Counted from the stretch's first letter, positions 17,108 to 26,740 are shown. The stretch is 64,000 nucleotides of DNA from Catonella morbi ATCC 51271 (GCF_000160035.2 NZ_KI535367.1:62001-126000), one strand, 5' to 3'. The notes: generated by a model not told the origin, from the letters alone. Program-made: numbers and translations.

Positions 17108-19129
17108 TTATTCCGTAATCTTTATACTATCAGGAAGTAAATCTAAGTTAGCTGTCTGATTTATATCACAGGTCAAAGTTTTAAGCTTCTTTAATTTCAA
17201 CAGTTTGGATATATCGGTGATATAGTTATTGGATATATCTAAACTTTCAAGTTCAGGCATTTTACCCACAAAATTCAAATCTTCAATATGTGAATGTGAC
17301 ACATTAAGCTTCTTTAGCTTAGGGAAGTGGCTTAAGAAATCATTGGCATATTCACCGAAGTTCTCTGTGTTGTATCCCTTATCAAGGTTAAGAAGTTCAG
17401 CTCCGCCGATGTCAAGATCCTTAAGAACTTTATTGTCCTTTAATTTACTGATAGAAAGGCTTATGTAACCTGAACCTGTATCCGTCGGTTTAATTCTTAT
17501 TTTTGTAACCTGAGGAAGAGAGAATACACCTGTATAGTCTCCGTCATGTGCAAGAGTCCCATATCCAAAAGTAAGTGTTCTAAGCTTTGGCAGTTTTGTT
17601 AAACATTGTACCATATCCGGTTTTCCTACCCAGCTGTAATCACACAGTTCAAGCTCAGAAAGAGAGTCCATACCTAAAAGCGGCTTAAATGAGTATTGTT
17701 GACTAGTTTCATATATAAACAGTCTTTTAATTGACGGCATACCTTCAATTATATTCAAACGACCGGATTCTATATCAACATCACTAAGAGCAGTCAGTTT
17801 GTGAAGCTTAGGGAATTTAACATCAAAATTCCAAATATAAGCAATATCCAGATTTTTTAAGCTTGTCAAGGTAGCTAAAGCGCTTGCATCTTTTAAATCA
17901 CCACAATGTGTAAGTGACAATGATGTGAGTGATATAGAATCTTTCAAACCGTTTAGGTTTATAACAGGACAATATTCTATATCCAGACTCTTTAAGTTTG
18001 GCATATTTTTAGCAAAATCAAGAGTTTTCAAATCCTTTACATCATTAAAACGGATTTTTTCAAGCTGAGGCATTCCGGACAGTACATTTAGATGTTCAAA
18101 TTTTGTATCATAACCGTTTATGTCAAGACTTTTAAGCTTTGTAAGAGAAGAAAGCCCTCCTAAGTCCCAGGTACTTCCTGAATCAAAATTAAGGGAAAGT
18201 TCTTCCAGTTCAGGAAAGGATGAAAGGAAGGTCAAATCTGCGGCAAAATCTTTACTTATAGATCTGATATTTAAAGTTTTCAATTTTGAAAACTTCTTTA
18301 GTTCCGTTAAATATTCTTCGCCGCCTAAATAATTACTTCCAAGTCCATATATATTTTGGATGTCATAGAAAAGAGGAAGTCTGGTAAGGAGATCACTTGA
18401 AGTACCTGTGAAATAATGCAGGTTTTTAAGATTTCTAAAATCTACATTTTCATATTTATCAACAGGACTGATATCGGAGTCACCACTTAAATTTAAGGAT
18501 TCTAAGCCGGTAAATACCTGCATATCTTCCTCTGTAATGCTCTCTGTACCTTTAACTTTAACGGTCTCAGGGTTAACAGCTTTACCGTATTCCCCCACCT
18601 CTTTTGCGTATGTAAATATCCAGGGAGTATCGGAAGTTTTGCTTGAAATACTGCCGGTAGGCTGCCTGTATATTTTAAGGTATTTGATAGAAGCATATTC
18701 ATTTGATGTAATCTCAGTTACGGATTTGCCAAAAACAGTTTCTACAAATTCCTTAACAGCTTCACTTTCTGGGGTGGTTCGGTATGAGGCAGGCAACAGA
18801 GGATTATTTGTATTTGCACCTATATCAATCCTGTCAAACTGTCTAAAAAGCATTGGAATGAGCATAGTAAAAACAACTATAATAGTAATGATAGCAACCA
18901 AACCCGGAAGTGCGGGACTGCGTTTTACGGTTCTCGGACTTTCTGTGGTTCTTCTTGTATCTCCAATATGAACTTCCTTTATATTAATAGTCTGATTGAT
19001 ATTGGGCTGTTCTTCTTCAAGCAGGAATCTGGTACCACAAAAAGGACAGGTGGTAAACTTACCTCTCTGATCTTCTTTTATGTCTAAGTTGCCTTGACAT
19101 TGTGGACATTTCATACTGATGATTTTCAT
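17108..19129 (-). CDS. Zinc-ribbon, single-pass membrane, leucine-rich-repeat protein
   Basis: A 673-residue protein of unknown function with three parts. Residues 1-35 form a zinc ribbon with two CxxC pairs (C8/C11 and C28/C31). Residues about 75-95 are one strongly hydrophobic membrane segment. Residues about 190-673 are leucine-rich repeats with the pattern LKxLxIxxxxxxxxLxxLxxLxxLxxL, for example the ELESLDISNNYITDISKL type near the end. The topology puts the zinc ribbon inside and the repeats outside, if the single segment is a signal anchor. AGGAGA lies 9 bases before the ATG. A similar arrangement is common in large Clostridia surface LRR proteins; no partner is evident here. Confidence 0.8.
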   Translation of the reverse strand: MKIISMKCPQCQGNLDIKEDQRGKFTTCPFCGTRFLLEEEQPNINQTINIKEVHIGDTRRTTESPRTVKRSPALPGLVAIITIIVVFTMLIPMLFRQFDRIDIGANTNNPLLPASYRTTPESEAVKEFVETVFGKSVTEITSNEYASIKYLKIYRQPTGSISSKTSDTPWIFTYAKEVGEYGKAVNPETVKVKGTESITEEDMQVFTGLESLNLSGDSDISPVDKYENVDFRNLKNLHYFTGTSSDLLTRLPLFYDIQNIYGLGSNYLGGEEYLTELKKFSKLKTLNIRSISKDFAADLTFLSSFPELEELSLNFDSGSTWDLGGLSSLTKLKSLDINGYDTKFEHLNVLSGMPQLEKIRFNDVKDLKTLDFAKNMPNLKSLDIEYCPVINLNGLKDSISLTSLSLTHCGDLKDASALATLTSLKNLDIAYIWNFDVKFPKLHKLTALSDVDIESGRLNIIEGMPSIKRLFIYETSQQYSFKPLLGMDSLSELELCDYSWVGKPDMVQCLTKLPKLRTLTFGYGTLAHDGDYTGVFSLPQVTKIRIKPTDTGSGYISLSISKLKDNKVLKDLDIGGAELLNLDKGYNTENFGEYANDFLSHFPKLKKLNVSHSHIEDLNFVGKMPELESLDISNNYITDISKLLKLKKLKTLTCDINQTANLDLLPDSIKITE

Positions 19130-19327
19130 AATAAGCTTTCTCCTTTATTTTGAAAATGGGTAAAATGTTATATTAAAAATAATAATATAAATCTTATAAA
19201 CTATTATAACCTAAAATTTAAAATTATAAAAGTGCTATAGCATTTTGTAAGAAATATTTTATTATTTTATTATTTTGAAATAAATAAATGGGTAAAGATA
19301 GTTTTTTTGCTATATCAAAATAAATAT

Positions 19328-19356
19328 TTGCAAAAAAATAATTAGTGTGCTAGAAT
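19328..19356 (+). promoter_or_regulatory. Sigma-A promoter of the glycerol dehydrogenase gene
   Basis: TTGCAA at 19328-19333, 17-base spacer, TAGAAT at 19351-19356. The predicted start near 19363 lies about 5 bases before a 24-base palindrome. Confidence 0.65.
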
Positions 19357-19367
19357 AACATTCGGAA

Positions 19368-19391
19368 AGTATGTTAAAAATTTAACATACT
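19368..19391 (+). promoter_or_regulatory. Perfect palindrome, probable operator of gldA
   Basis: Arms AGTATGTTAAA and TTTAACATACT are perfectly complementary around a 2-base centre. The site covers about +5 to +28 relative to the predicted start, a classic repressor position, and there is no T-run that would make it a terminator. The cognate regulator is unknown. Confidence 0.6.
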
Positions 19392-19437
19392 GTTGCCCGA
19401 GTTTTTTGTTAACAATTCAATTAAATGGAGGTTTGTT

Positions 19438-20532
19438 ATGGAACTTTTGAGAATGATGCGTGCACCACTTAAGTATGTTCAGGGAAAAGGAGCCTTGCTT
19501 CAGTTTCATAAAGAAATGGGGTATATGGGCAAGAGATGGTTGTTTGTCTGTTCCAACAGCGGTTACAAATGTTGCCATACTGATTTGGAAAAGAGTTTTG
19601 AGGGTAAGGATGATTACCGCAGATATGAGGTTTTTGGAGGAGTATCCAGTATCAGTGAAATTAAGAGGATGCAGGACATAGTTCAGGCTGATAAAATAGA
19701 TGCAGTAGTTGCGGTAGGCGGCGGTTCAGCAGTTGATGCAGCCAAGGCAGCAGCCTACTATGAGGGGAAAAGAATAGTTATTATACCGACAGTTGCGGCT
19801 ACTGATGCACCTTGCACAGGTCTTTCTGTAATATATAATGATGATGGAAGCTTTAATAAATATCTTTTCTATCCACAGAATCCGGATGCGGTTTTAGTGG
19901 ACAGTGATGTAATAGCCAAGGCTCCTGTCAAATTTTTGATAGCCGGAATGGGAGATGCTTTAGGTACGTATTTTGAGGGAAGGGCTTCACTTCGTACTGA
20001 GTCTCCAAGTCTTGAAGGCGGCGGGATCACAAGGGCAGGTATGGCTATTGCAAAGTCTTGCTATGAGACTTTAAGAAGTCATGGAAAGGCAGCTGTTATG
20101 GCATGTGAGAACAATGTTGTAACTCCTGCTTTGGATGCGGTTATTGAGGCAGCAGTTTACCTTTCAGGTGTAGGTGCTGATAATGTAAACTGTGCGGCAG
20201 CACATTCATTTTATAACGGCCTTACATCTTTGGGAGGACACGATGCCTACCATGGTAACTGTGTAGCCTTCGGTACTTTGGTACAGCTTACTCTTGAGGG
20301 AGCCGATAAAGCTGAGTTTGAGGATATTCAGAATTTCTGTCTTGAGGTAGGACTTCCTATTACACTTTCAGAACTTGGCAACTTTACAGATGAAGAAATC
20401 CATACTATGTCTAAGAATGCCTGTGTGGAAGGTGAAACTATTCATAATCTGGCAGGAGATGTAACCCCTGAAGAACTCTACTGTGCCATTATTGCTACAG
20501 ATGCTCTGGGAAAGAAAAGACTGGGTAAGTAA
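19438..20532 (+). CDS. gldA: Glycerol dehydrogenase (iron/zinc alcohol dehydrogenase family)
   Basis: NAD+-dependent glycerol dehydrogenase making dihydroxyacetone, or working in reverse on hydroxyketones. The NAD-binding GGGSAVDAAKAAA motif and the phosphate/substrate loop PTVAATDAPCTGLSV are present. The metal ligands expected for GldA are present: Asp in GMGDALGTYFEG, His in AAHSFYNGL and His in YHGNCVAFG. The length is 364 residues from the ATG at 19438, which has GGAGG upstream; earlier in-frame starts lie in the palindromic leader. It is a single-gene unit with its own promoter, operator candidate and terminator. Confidence 0.92.
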   Translation: MELLRMMRAPLKYVQGKGALLQFHKEMGYMGKRWLFVCSNSGYKCCHTDLEKSFEGKDDYRRYEVFGGVSSISEIKRMQDIVQADKIDAVVAVGGGSAVDAAKAAAYYEGKRIVIIPTVAATDAPCTGLSVIYNDDGSFNKYLFYPQNPDAVLVDSDVIAKAPVKFLIAGMGDALGTYFEGRASLRTESPSLEGGGITRAGMAIAKSCYETLRSHGKAAVMACENNVVTPALDAVIEAAVYLSGVGADNVNCAAAHSFYNGLTSLGGHDAYHGNCVAFGTLVQLTLEGADKAEFEDIQNFCLEVGLPITLSELGNFTDEEIHTMSKNACVEGETIHNLAGDVTPEELYCAIIATDALGKKRLGK

Positions 20533-20545
20533 TGTGATTTAATGT

Positions 20546-20608
20546 AAGCATGGCTTTATGGTATTCACAATTGTAGTAACCATAAAGACCATGCTTTATT
20601 TTTTTACA
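20546..20608 (+). terminator. Intrinsic terminator after gldA
   Basis: Long stem AAGCATGGCTTTATGGT (from 20547) pairs with ACCATAAAGACCATGCTT (to 20596) with one bulged base, followed by a TTTTTTT-rich tail. Confidence 0.85.
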
Positions 20609-20757
20609 GTGTTACAGACATAAATATAGCTTGGGATATCTGCCTGCAAATTATAGATGAAGATGCTGATATTTTTGTTGATTATCAGCCAAAAGAGGTT
20701 TATACTCCAAATTAGAGAGTTAGAATAACAACAGATAGTTTTGACACTACCTGCTAA
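20608..20757 (+). pseudogene. Possible degraded ORF fragment upstream of mgtA
   Basis: The frame starting at 20608 reads DINIAWDICLQIIDEDADIF, then VDYQPKEVYTPN, then TAG, then RVRITTDSFDTTC and TAA. The composition is protein-like across the TAG, but there is no start codon with a ribosome binding site and I do not recognise the family. It could be a decayed gene remnant or chance coding. This accounts for most of the gap between the gldA terminator and mgtA. Confidence 0.2.
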
Positions 20758-20775
20758 AGGAAGGAGATTCAAACT

Positions 20776-23463
20776 ATGGGATTAATTGATGAGAAAAAAA
20801 CAGGCTCTGTGTCAAAATCAGAGGGAGTTGAGGCAGAGTTTAGGAGTATTGCGGGGAAAGAAACTGCAGATGTATTTAGGGATTTAAGTTGTAATGAGCA
20901 GGGAATAAATGATGATGAAAGAGAGAAAAGGCTTGAAAAATACGGATATAATGACTTATCCGCAAATCAAAAGCACAGCTGGGTATATTTTATTGTTCAC
21001 AGCTTTACTGATGCCTTTATTATAGTTTTACTTGTTTTATCACTGGTTACCTTCGTTGTAGAAAAAGATGTTGTTTCCGGGGTAATTATTTTATCTCTTG
21101 CCTGCATGAGTGCAGTCATTCGTTTTGTTCAGGACTATGGTTCATACTGTGATATGCAAAAGCTTAAGGAAATGGAGCACGATACGGTAAGAATACAGGT
21201 TCCAGGTAAAAATGGACTTGAAGTCAGGGAAGTAGCAGTTGAAGAGGTTGTGCCGGGGGATATCCAGTTAATCGGTTCAGGAGATATTGTCTGCGGGGAC
21301 TTATACCTTTTGGAAAGCAGGGACTTATTTGTATCCGTATCAGCATTTACAGGAGAATCAATTCCTGTGGAAAAGTCTGTGGGAGCAGATCTGAGAAATG
21401 TAAATGCGGCAGAACTAAACAATATCTGTCTGGGTGGTTCTACAGTTAACTCAGGAACAGGTATGGGTGTGGTGGTTCGTACCGGGAAAAATTCATATCT
21501 TGGTAAAATTTCCTCATCCATTCATACACAGAAGAAAGAAACAGATTTTGACCGCAGCCTTGCAAAAATTACAAAAATACTGATTTCTTACATGGTTATT
21601 GTAGTTTTGTTTGTCCTTCTAATCAACGGACTTGTGAAGAAAAACTGGCTGGAGGCTTTTCTGTTCTCAATTTCGGTTGCAGTCGGTATTACACCGGGAA
21701 TGCTTCCTATGATTGTAAATGGTACGCTTGCAAAGGGAGCTAAGTTCCTTGCAAAGAAGAAAACGATTGTTAAAAATATGTCTGCTATCCAGAACCTTGG
21801 AGCGATTGATGTTCTTTGTACAGATAAAACCGGTACCCTGACCATGGATAATGTAATATTGCAAAATTATTATGATATAAATGGGGAAGAATCACATTTA
21901 GTACTTAATTATGCGTGGATGAATGCATATTATTCAACAGGAGTAAAGAACCTGATTGACAGGGCGATTTTGTCTTACGGAGAAAAAAATGATGTAAATA
22001 AGTATGCGGGCGGTTATGTGAAATCTGATGAGATTCCTTATGACTTTGAGCGACGCAGAATGAGTGTGCTGGTTTCTAACCCCGGAGGGATGCATTTAGA
22101 GGATGATGTTGAGGAAGTGTTGCCAAAACCTAATGAAGAGGTGCTGATTACAAAGGGGGCCTTGGAGTCTGTGTTGGAATGCTGCAACCGTATTAGGGTG
22201 AAAAGGGAATATACCGATATCAGTTCTGCTGATCTTAATAAAATAAAGGCCTTGGCAGACAGACTAAATCAAGAAGGTATGCATGTAATCGGGGTTGCAG
22301 CTAAAAAGAGAAACATTGATGCGCCAACTGCTTTCCGCGCAGAGGATGAAAATGATTTGACTTTCCTTGGTGTAGTTGCCTTTCTTGATCCTCCAAAGCC
22401 TGATGCAAAAGAAGCAATACATGGTCTGTATGATGCAGGAGTTCACGTAAAGGTAATTTCGGGAGATGCGCCTGTAGTTGTGGAACATGTATGTAAATTG
22501 GTGGGCATGAGGACTGATGGCCAGAATGCCGTAACAGGCTCTGAAATTGAGAATATGAGTGATGAGACTCTTTCATCTGTTGTGGAAAACAATGATATTT
22601 TTGCACGTTTATCCCCAATGCAGAAGAAGCGTGTGGTAGATGCACTAAGAAAAAACGGTCACGTAGTGGGCTATATGGGAGATGGCGTAAATGATGCACC
22701 GAGCCTTCACGACGCAGATGTAGGCATATCGGTTGACAATGCCACAGATGTGGCGAAGGCAAGTGCGGACATCATTCTCTTAGAGAAGAGTCTGACTGTC
22801 ATTTTAAATGGTATCTATGAAGGAAGACGAATCTACGGTAATATATTAAAGTATATGAAAATGGCTCTGTCGGGAAATTTCGGAAATGTATTTTCGGTAC
22901 TTATTGCATCCATCTTCCTTCCATTTTTGCCAATATTACCTCTGCAGATTTTGATTCAAAACTTAATATATGATTTTACACAGATTGCCATACCTTGGGA
23001 TAATGTTGATAATGAGTTCTTAAAAGGACCTCATAAGTGGAACAGTACCTCTCTTGTATCATTTATGAATGTTATGGGTGGTGTTTCCTCCGTATTTGAT
23101 GCAATGACCTTCCTGGTGCTTTGGTTTATCTTGGGATACAGTACATTGGGAATGCAGAACTATTTCCAAACGGGGTGGTTCATTGAAGGACTCATTTCGC
23201 AGATACTGATAGTACAGTTTATCCGTACGGCAAAGCGCCCGATTATCGAATCAAGGTGTGATGCAAGGCTTGGTCTGGCATCTGCGCTGGGAATTTTAGC
23301 CGCAATCGCAATTCCTTACGTATTTGACAGAACTTCCAATACAGTTTTTACCGAGATGCCTGCAGAGTTCTTTGTCTTCCTGATATTAATTTTGGCACTG
23401 TACAGTGTTACAATAGAGATTGTAAAGAAGTTGTATACAAGAAAATACGGAGCTTGGTTGTGA
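20776..23463 (+). CDS. mgtA: Magnesium-translocating P-type ATPase (MgtA/MgtB type)
   Basis: An 895-residue P3B-type ATPase importing Mg2+ at the cytoplasmic membrane. The phosphorylation motif is CTDKTGTLTMDN. The MgtA-type membrane motif VGITPGMLPMIV precedes it, and TGES appears as FTGESIPVEKS. The hinge is MGDGVNDAPSLHDADVGISV. The C-terminal membrane bundle contains LIYDFTQIAIPWDNVD, which is typical of MgtA rather than Ca2+ pumps. GGAAGGAG precedes the ATG. No M-box riboswitch could be recognised upstream. CorA is encoded 11 kb away, so two Mg2+ uptake routes exist here. Confidence 0.92.
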   Translation: MGLIDEKKTGSVSKSEGVEAEFRSIAGKETADVFRDLSCNEQGINDDEREKRLEKYGYNDLSANQKHSWVYFIVHSFTDAFIIVLLVLSLVTFVVEKDVVSGVIILSLACMSAVIRFVQDYGSYCDMQKLKEMEHDTVRIQVPGKNGLEVREVAVEEVVPGDIQLIGSGDIVCGDLYLLESRDLFVSVSAFTGESIPVEKSVGADLRNVNAAELNNICLGGSTVNSGTGMGVVVRTGKNSYLGKISSSIHTQKKETDFDRSLAKITKILISYMVIVVLFVLLINGLVKKNWLEAFLFSISVAVGITPGMLPMIVNGTLAKGAKFLAKKKTIVKNMSAIQNLGAIDVLCTDKTGTLTMDNVILQNYYDINGEESHLVLNYAWMNAYYSTGVKNLIDRAILSYGEKNDVNKYAGGYVKSDEIPYDFERRRMSVLVSNPGGMHLEDDVEEVLPKPNEEVLITKGALESVLECCNRIRVKREYTDISSADLNKIKALADRLNQEGMHVIGVAAKKRNIDAPTAFRAEDENDLTFLGVVAFLDPPKPDAKEAIHGLYDAGVHVKVISGDAPVVVEHVCKLVGMRTDGQNAVTGSEIENMSDETLSSVVENNDIFARLSPMQKKRVVDALRKNGHVVGYMGDGVNDAPSLHDADVGISVDNATDVAKASADIILLEKSLTVILNGIYEGRRIYGNILKYMKMALSGNFGNVFSVLIASIFLPFLPILPLQILIQNLIYDFTQIAIPWDNVDNEFLKGPHKWNSTSLVSFMNVMGGVSSVFDAMTFLVLWFILGYSTLGMQNYFQTGWFIEGLISQILIVQFIRTAKRPIIESRCDARLGLASALGILAAIAIPYVFDRTSNTVFTEMPAEFFVFLILILALYSVTIEIVKKLYTRKYGAWL

Positions 23464-23531
23464 TTTTAAACTTGTTAGCAGAAATGAAAAATCGTAAAAT
23501 CGTAAAATTTCTCAGATGTGTATCAAACATC

Positions 23532-23560
23532 TTGAAATATAGCTGAATCTGTAGTAAAAT
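23532..23560 (+). promoter_or_regulatory. Sigma-A promoter of efp
   Basis: TTGAAA at 23532-23537, 17-base spacer, TAAAAT at 23555-23560, about 67 bases before the efp start codon. Confidence 0.65.
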
Positions 23561-23626
23561 GAAAGAACGGTGTCCTACGATAATAGGAACTTTAATTTTA
23601 TGATAAGCTTTAAGGAGGAATTTTTA

Positions 23627-24184
23627 ATGATTTCAGCAGGCGATTTTAGGAATGGCCTTACAGTCGAGATTGACAACAGTGTTTTCCAGATAATTGAGTT
23701 TCAGCATGTTAAGCCGGGAAAAGGTGCGGCTTTTGTTCGTACCAAGCTTAGAGATATAAAGAACGGTGGTGTTAAAGAGACTACATTCCGTCCTACTGAG
23801 AAATTCCCTCAGGCCAGAATAGACAGAAAGAACATGCAGTATATGTATGCTGACGGAGATATGTTTAACTTCATGGACAATGAAACTTATGAGCAGTTTG
23901 CTCTTACCTCTGAGCAGGTTGGAGATGCACTTAAGTTTGTTAAGGAAAATGAAACAGTATCCATGCTTTCTCACAACGGTGTGGTATTCTCAATAGAGCC
24001 TCCTATGTTTGTAGAGCTTGATATTACCGACACTGAGCCGGGCTTCAAGGGTGATACGGCTACAGGAGCAACAAAGCCTGCTGTTGTTGAGACAGGAGCT
24101 ACAGTATATGTACCTCTTTTTGTAAATCAGGGTGACAAGATCCAGATTGATACAAGAACAGGTGAGTACTTAAAGAGAGTATAA
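23627..24184 (+). CDS. efp: Elongation factor P
   Basis: A 185-residue translation factor that relieves stalling at polyproline. The N-terminal KOW-like domain contains [17 protein letters not shown], where the lysine in PGKGA is the tip residue that is modified in other species. The two OB-fold domains follow, with the C-terminal signature [16 protein letters not shown]. The ATG at 23627 is preceded by AAGGAGGAA; the in-frame ATG at 23570 would add 19 residues foreign to the family. No modification enzyme gene is nearby. Confidence 0.96.
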   Translation: MISAGDFRNGLTVEIDNSVFQIIEFQHVKPGKGAAFVRTKLRDIKNGGVKETTFRPTEKFPQARIDRKNMQYMYADGDMFNFMDNETYEQFALTSEQVGDALKFVKENETVSMLSHNGVVFSIEPPMFVELDITDTEPGFKGDTATGATKPAVVETGATVYVPLFVNQGDKIQIDTRTGEYLKRV

Positions 24185-24196
24185 TAAAATTTATAG

Positions 24197-24225
24197 AGCT
24201 GTCACAGATTTGTGGCAGCTTTTTT
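24197..24225 (+). terminator. Intrinsic terminator after efp
   Basis: AGCTGTCAC (24197-24205) and GTGGCAGCT (24212-24220), one wobble pair, followed by TTTTT. The next 166 bases up to the HAD gene hold no clear gene or promoter. Confidence 0.85.
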
Positions 24226-24391
24226 GATAGGAAATTTTTACAAAATTTTCTATTCAAAGAACTTTCTGAGGGCATTAAGTTTTCGGTAGGGAAGTTTACC
24301 TTATGACACTGTTTACTTACAAAATGTGAAAGTAGGTACTTTTATGCTATATGTAGCTGTGGCAGAGAATTTTGTCTTGAAAGGAGAAATC

Positions 24392-25048
24392 ATGTATAAA
24401 GCAGTTTTATTTGATATGGATGGGTTGGTTATAGATACGGAGAAGCATTATCAGAAAGCCTGGATACAGGCGGCAAAAGAGCTGGGCTTCAATATGACGG
24501 TTAAGGAGCAGCTATATTTAAGGAGCTGTACAAAAAAATATGCAGAACCGATTATGCAGAAGTTTTTCGGACCGGATTTTGATTATGATAAGGTAAGAGA
24601 CAGACGAAAAGAAATTATGGATGAGGACCTAAAAAAGTTTGGTATAGAGAAAAAGCCTTACGTGGATGAAATCCTGGATTTTCTGAAAGAAAACGGGATA
24701 AAGAGGGCCTTAGTTACTGCGACGCCTGAAAACAGAGCCAGGGAATATCTAAAAGAAACAAAACTTGAGAATAAATTTGACCGGATAATATGTGCGGATA
24801 TGGTTGAAAACAGTAAGCCTGACCCGGATGTGTATCTATTTGCCTGTAAACAGTTAAATTATAAGCCTTCTGACTGTCTTGCTCTCGAAGATTCTCCAAA
24901 CGGTGTACATTCTGCCCATAGTGCCGGAGTTGATGTGATTATGGTTCCGGATCTTTCGGAACCTGATGAAGAGTTGTCTAAAATAATATTAAAAAGAGCA
25001 GGAAGCCTAAAAGATGTAATAAGCTTCCTGCAAGAATTACCTCATTAA
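24392..25048 (+). CDS. HAD-superfamily phosphatase (beta-phosphoglucomutase-like)
   Basis: A 218-residue haloacid-dehalogenase hydrolase. Motif I is FDMDGLVIDTE with the nucleophile Asp, motif II is VTATPENR, the motif III lysine lies in NSKPDPDVYLFA, and motif IV is ALEDSPNGVHSAHSAG. The helical cap inserted after motif I is of the beta-phosphoglucomutase subfamily. The substrate cannot be read from sequence. AAAGGAGA precedes the ATG at 24392; an upstream in-frame ATG at 24326 is unlikely. The 3' end overlaps the convergent flippase gene by 12 bases. Confidence 0.85.
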   Translation: MYKAVLFDMDGLVIDTEKHYQKAWIQAAKELGFNMTVKEQLYLRSCTKKYAEPIMQKFFGPDFDYDKVRDRRKEIMDEDLKKFGIEKKPYVDEILDFLKENGIKRALVTATPENRAREYLKETKLENKFDRIICADMVENSKPDPDVYLFACKQLNYKPSDCLALEDSPNGVHSAHSAGVDVIMVPDLSEPDEELSKIILKRAGSLKDVISFLQELPH

Positions 25049-26671
25049 GCGCATTTTTCTGGCAAGCCTTATAAGAGAATGCCCTTTTGGGAAATTCCTA
25101 AGTTCTCTCTTGTTCACCCCTTTTAACAGCAATTCAAATACAAAGAAAACAAATACTCCGATAGGCAGGGCTACAGCAAGTCCTAAATAATATCTCTTGG
25201 TAAGGTTAAGCACCAGATTATAGGAAAAATATACTGCGACTCCCATAATAAGGGAGGCTATCGTTGGTACAATAAAGGTTTTGAAAATTTCAATCCTGAT
25301 TCGCAGTTGGATTCTTATTATAAGCCAGCTCAATGCTATGACTATGACCGGCATCAGCATACCTCCGAGTATAAGGGCAAATACAGAGAGGTCGGTGTAC
25401 ATAAGCAACAGATAGGTAAATATGATATCTATAAGCATGGCAATTAAATTTAATATTACAGGTATCATCATACTGTAAATACTCTGTATTATGGTACAGA
25501 ATAAGATGGAAACAGTGTAAAGGGTGATTGTAAAAGAACCCACCAGCATTATTTGTCCGATAATCGGATCGGTATCCCCGAAAAGCAGCCTTATAATAGG
25601 ACCGCCAAGCAGACCTAAGCCTACAGTTGAAGGAATGGCAATTATAAGATTGAACTTCAATGCCATCCTGACCTTCTTTCCGACTTCCTTTCTGGTGCTT
25701 AGGACATTGCCGCGTACAAGTGAAGGTATGGAGGCAGTGGTAATTGCGCTTGTAATACCCATTACAATATTGCAAAGCAGGAGAAATTTGCCTTCATATA
25801 TACCATAAAGTGAGGTATAAGTTTCCTTTGCAACTCCCTTGAGATTAAGGATATTATTAAACAAGGTCATAGAGATTATTCCGTTGCTGCGCACCAGAAT
25901 CTGGCTAAGCATTACAGGTACGGAGGTAGCCAGTATAATCTTTATGAGCTTTGGCATAGCTTCCGGATCTCCTCTGTCTTTGCGTCTCTGTCTTTTAAGG
26001 ACAGGGATATTGACAAACAGCAGGAAACTGATAAAAAGGAGCCCAAAAAGTGCTCCGATAAAGGTACCGGTAACACCGCCGGCTGCTCCGTATGCGGCTA
26101 TATTTACAGAGGCACTGTGAGCCTTCGCAAATTCAAAGGCTGCCCAGACACTTACGATACCGTTTACTATCTGTTCAAAGAACTGTGAAAGGGCGGTTGG
26201 AACCATAGTTCCCTTTCCCTGGAAAAATCCTCTTACCACACCGAGAACAGCACTTACAATCACTGTTGGGGCAAGTGCTCTTAAAGGTATCTGAATGGCA
26301 GGATTTGCAAACAGATGAGTGGATATATATCCCGCTCCGAAGTAAACTCCTGCAGATAAAAGTCCGCCTGAGACTATTGCAACTGTCAGAGCACCGAAAA
26401 GTAATTTAAGGGAATTGGTGTATTCCTTCTTTGCGGTTCTTTCCGATACAAGTTTTGATACAGCCATAGGCATACCGTAAGAAGAAATAATAAAACAAAA
26501 ATTATATATTTCAAAAGCATAGCCATAATAGCCTATCCCCTCATTGCCAAGTATTCTGGCCATAGGAACTCTGTATACAAGCCCTATAATACGGACAAGT
26601 ATGGAAGTAACAGCAAGTATACTTCCTTGAATCAGGAAATTATCAGTCTGTCTTTTTTTCTGTGAACTCAT
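25037..26671 (-). CDS. MurJ/SpoVB-like putative lipid II flippase (MVF family)
   Basis: A 544-residue polytopic membrane protein of the MurJ/SpoVB/YtgP group, with about 14 hydrophobic segments and a basic N-terminus. The start NFLIQGSILAVTSILVRIIG and RVPMARILGNEGIGYYGYAF is typical, as is the GVVRGFFQGKGTMVPTALSQFFEQIVN loop. The family flips lipid-linked peptidoglycan precursors or acts in spore cortex formation; YtgP-type vegetative or SpoVB-type sporulation function cannot be separated here. Its promoter at 26712-26740 is well formed. Confidence 0.88.
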   Translation of the reverse strand: MSSQKKRQTDNFLIQGSILAVTSILVRIIGLVYRVPMARILGNEGIGYYGYAFEIYNFCFIISSYGMPMAVSKLVSERTAKKEYTNSLKLLFGALTVAIVSGGLLSAGVYFGAGYISTHLFANPAIQIPLRALAPTVIVSAVLGVVRGFFQGKGTMVPTALSQFFEQIVNGIVSVWAAFEFAKAHSASVNIAAYGAAGGVTGTFIGALFGLLFISFLLFVNIPVLKRQRRKDRGDPEAMPKLIKIILATSVPVMLSQILVRSNGIISMTLFNNILNLKGVAKETYTSLYGIYEGKFLLLCNIVMGITSAITTASIPSLVRGNVLSTRKEVGKKVRMALKFNLIIAIPSTVGLGLLGGPIIRLLFGDTDPIIGQIMLVGSFTITLYTVSILFCTIIQSIYSMMIPVILNLIAMLIDIIFTYLLLMYTDLSVFALILGGMLMPVIVIALSWLIIRIQLRIRIEIFKTFIVPTIASLIMGVAVYFSYNLVLNLTKRYYLGLAVALPIGVFVFFVFELLLKGVNKRELRNFPKGHSLIRLARKMRLMR

Positions 26672-26711
26672 TATCTATCTCATTTCTTAATTCTAAGTTT
26701 ATACATAGTCT

Positions 26712-26740
26712 ATTCTACCTTTTTTTGTGAAGGATATCAA
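26712..26740 (-). promoter_or_regulatory. Sigma-A promoter of the flippase gene
   Basis: On the minus strand TTGATA (26735-26740), 17-base spacer, TAGAAT (26712-26717), giving a leader of about 35 bases. Confidence 0.6.

Noticed and set aside
20713-20715. TAG read as pyrrolysine
   Set aside because: No start codon with a ribosome binding site, no recognisable methylamine enzyme, and no pyl genes in the window.
22301-22762. 153-codon minus-strand frame rich in His and Leu
   Set aside because: It lies wholly inside mgtA, whose motifs are unambiguous, and it has an unnatural composition.
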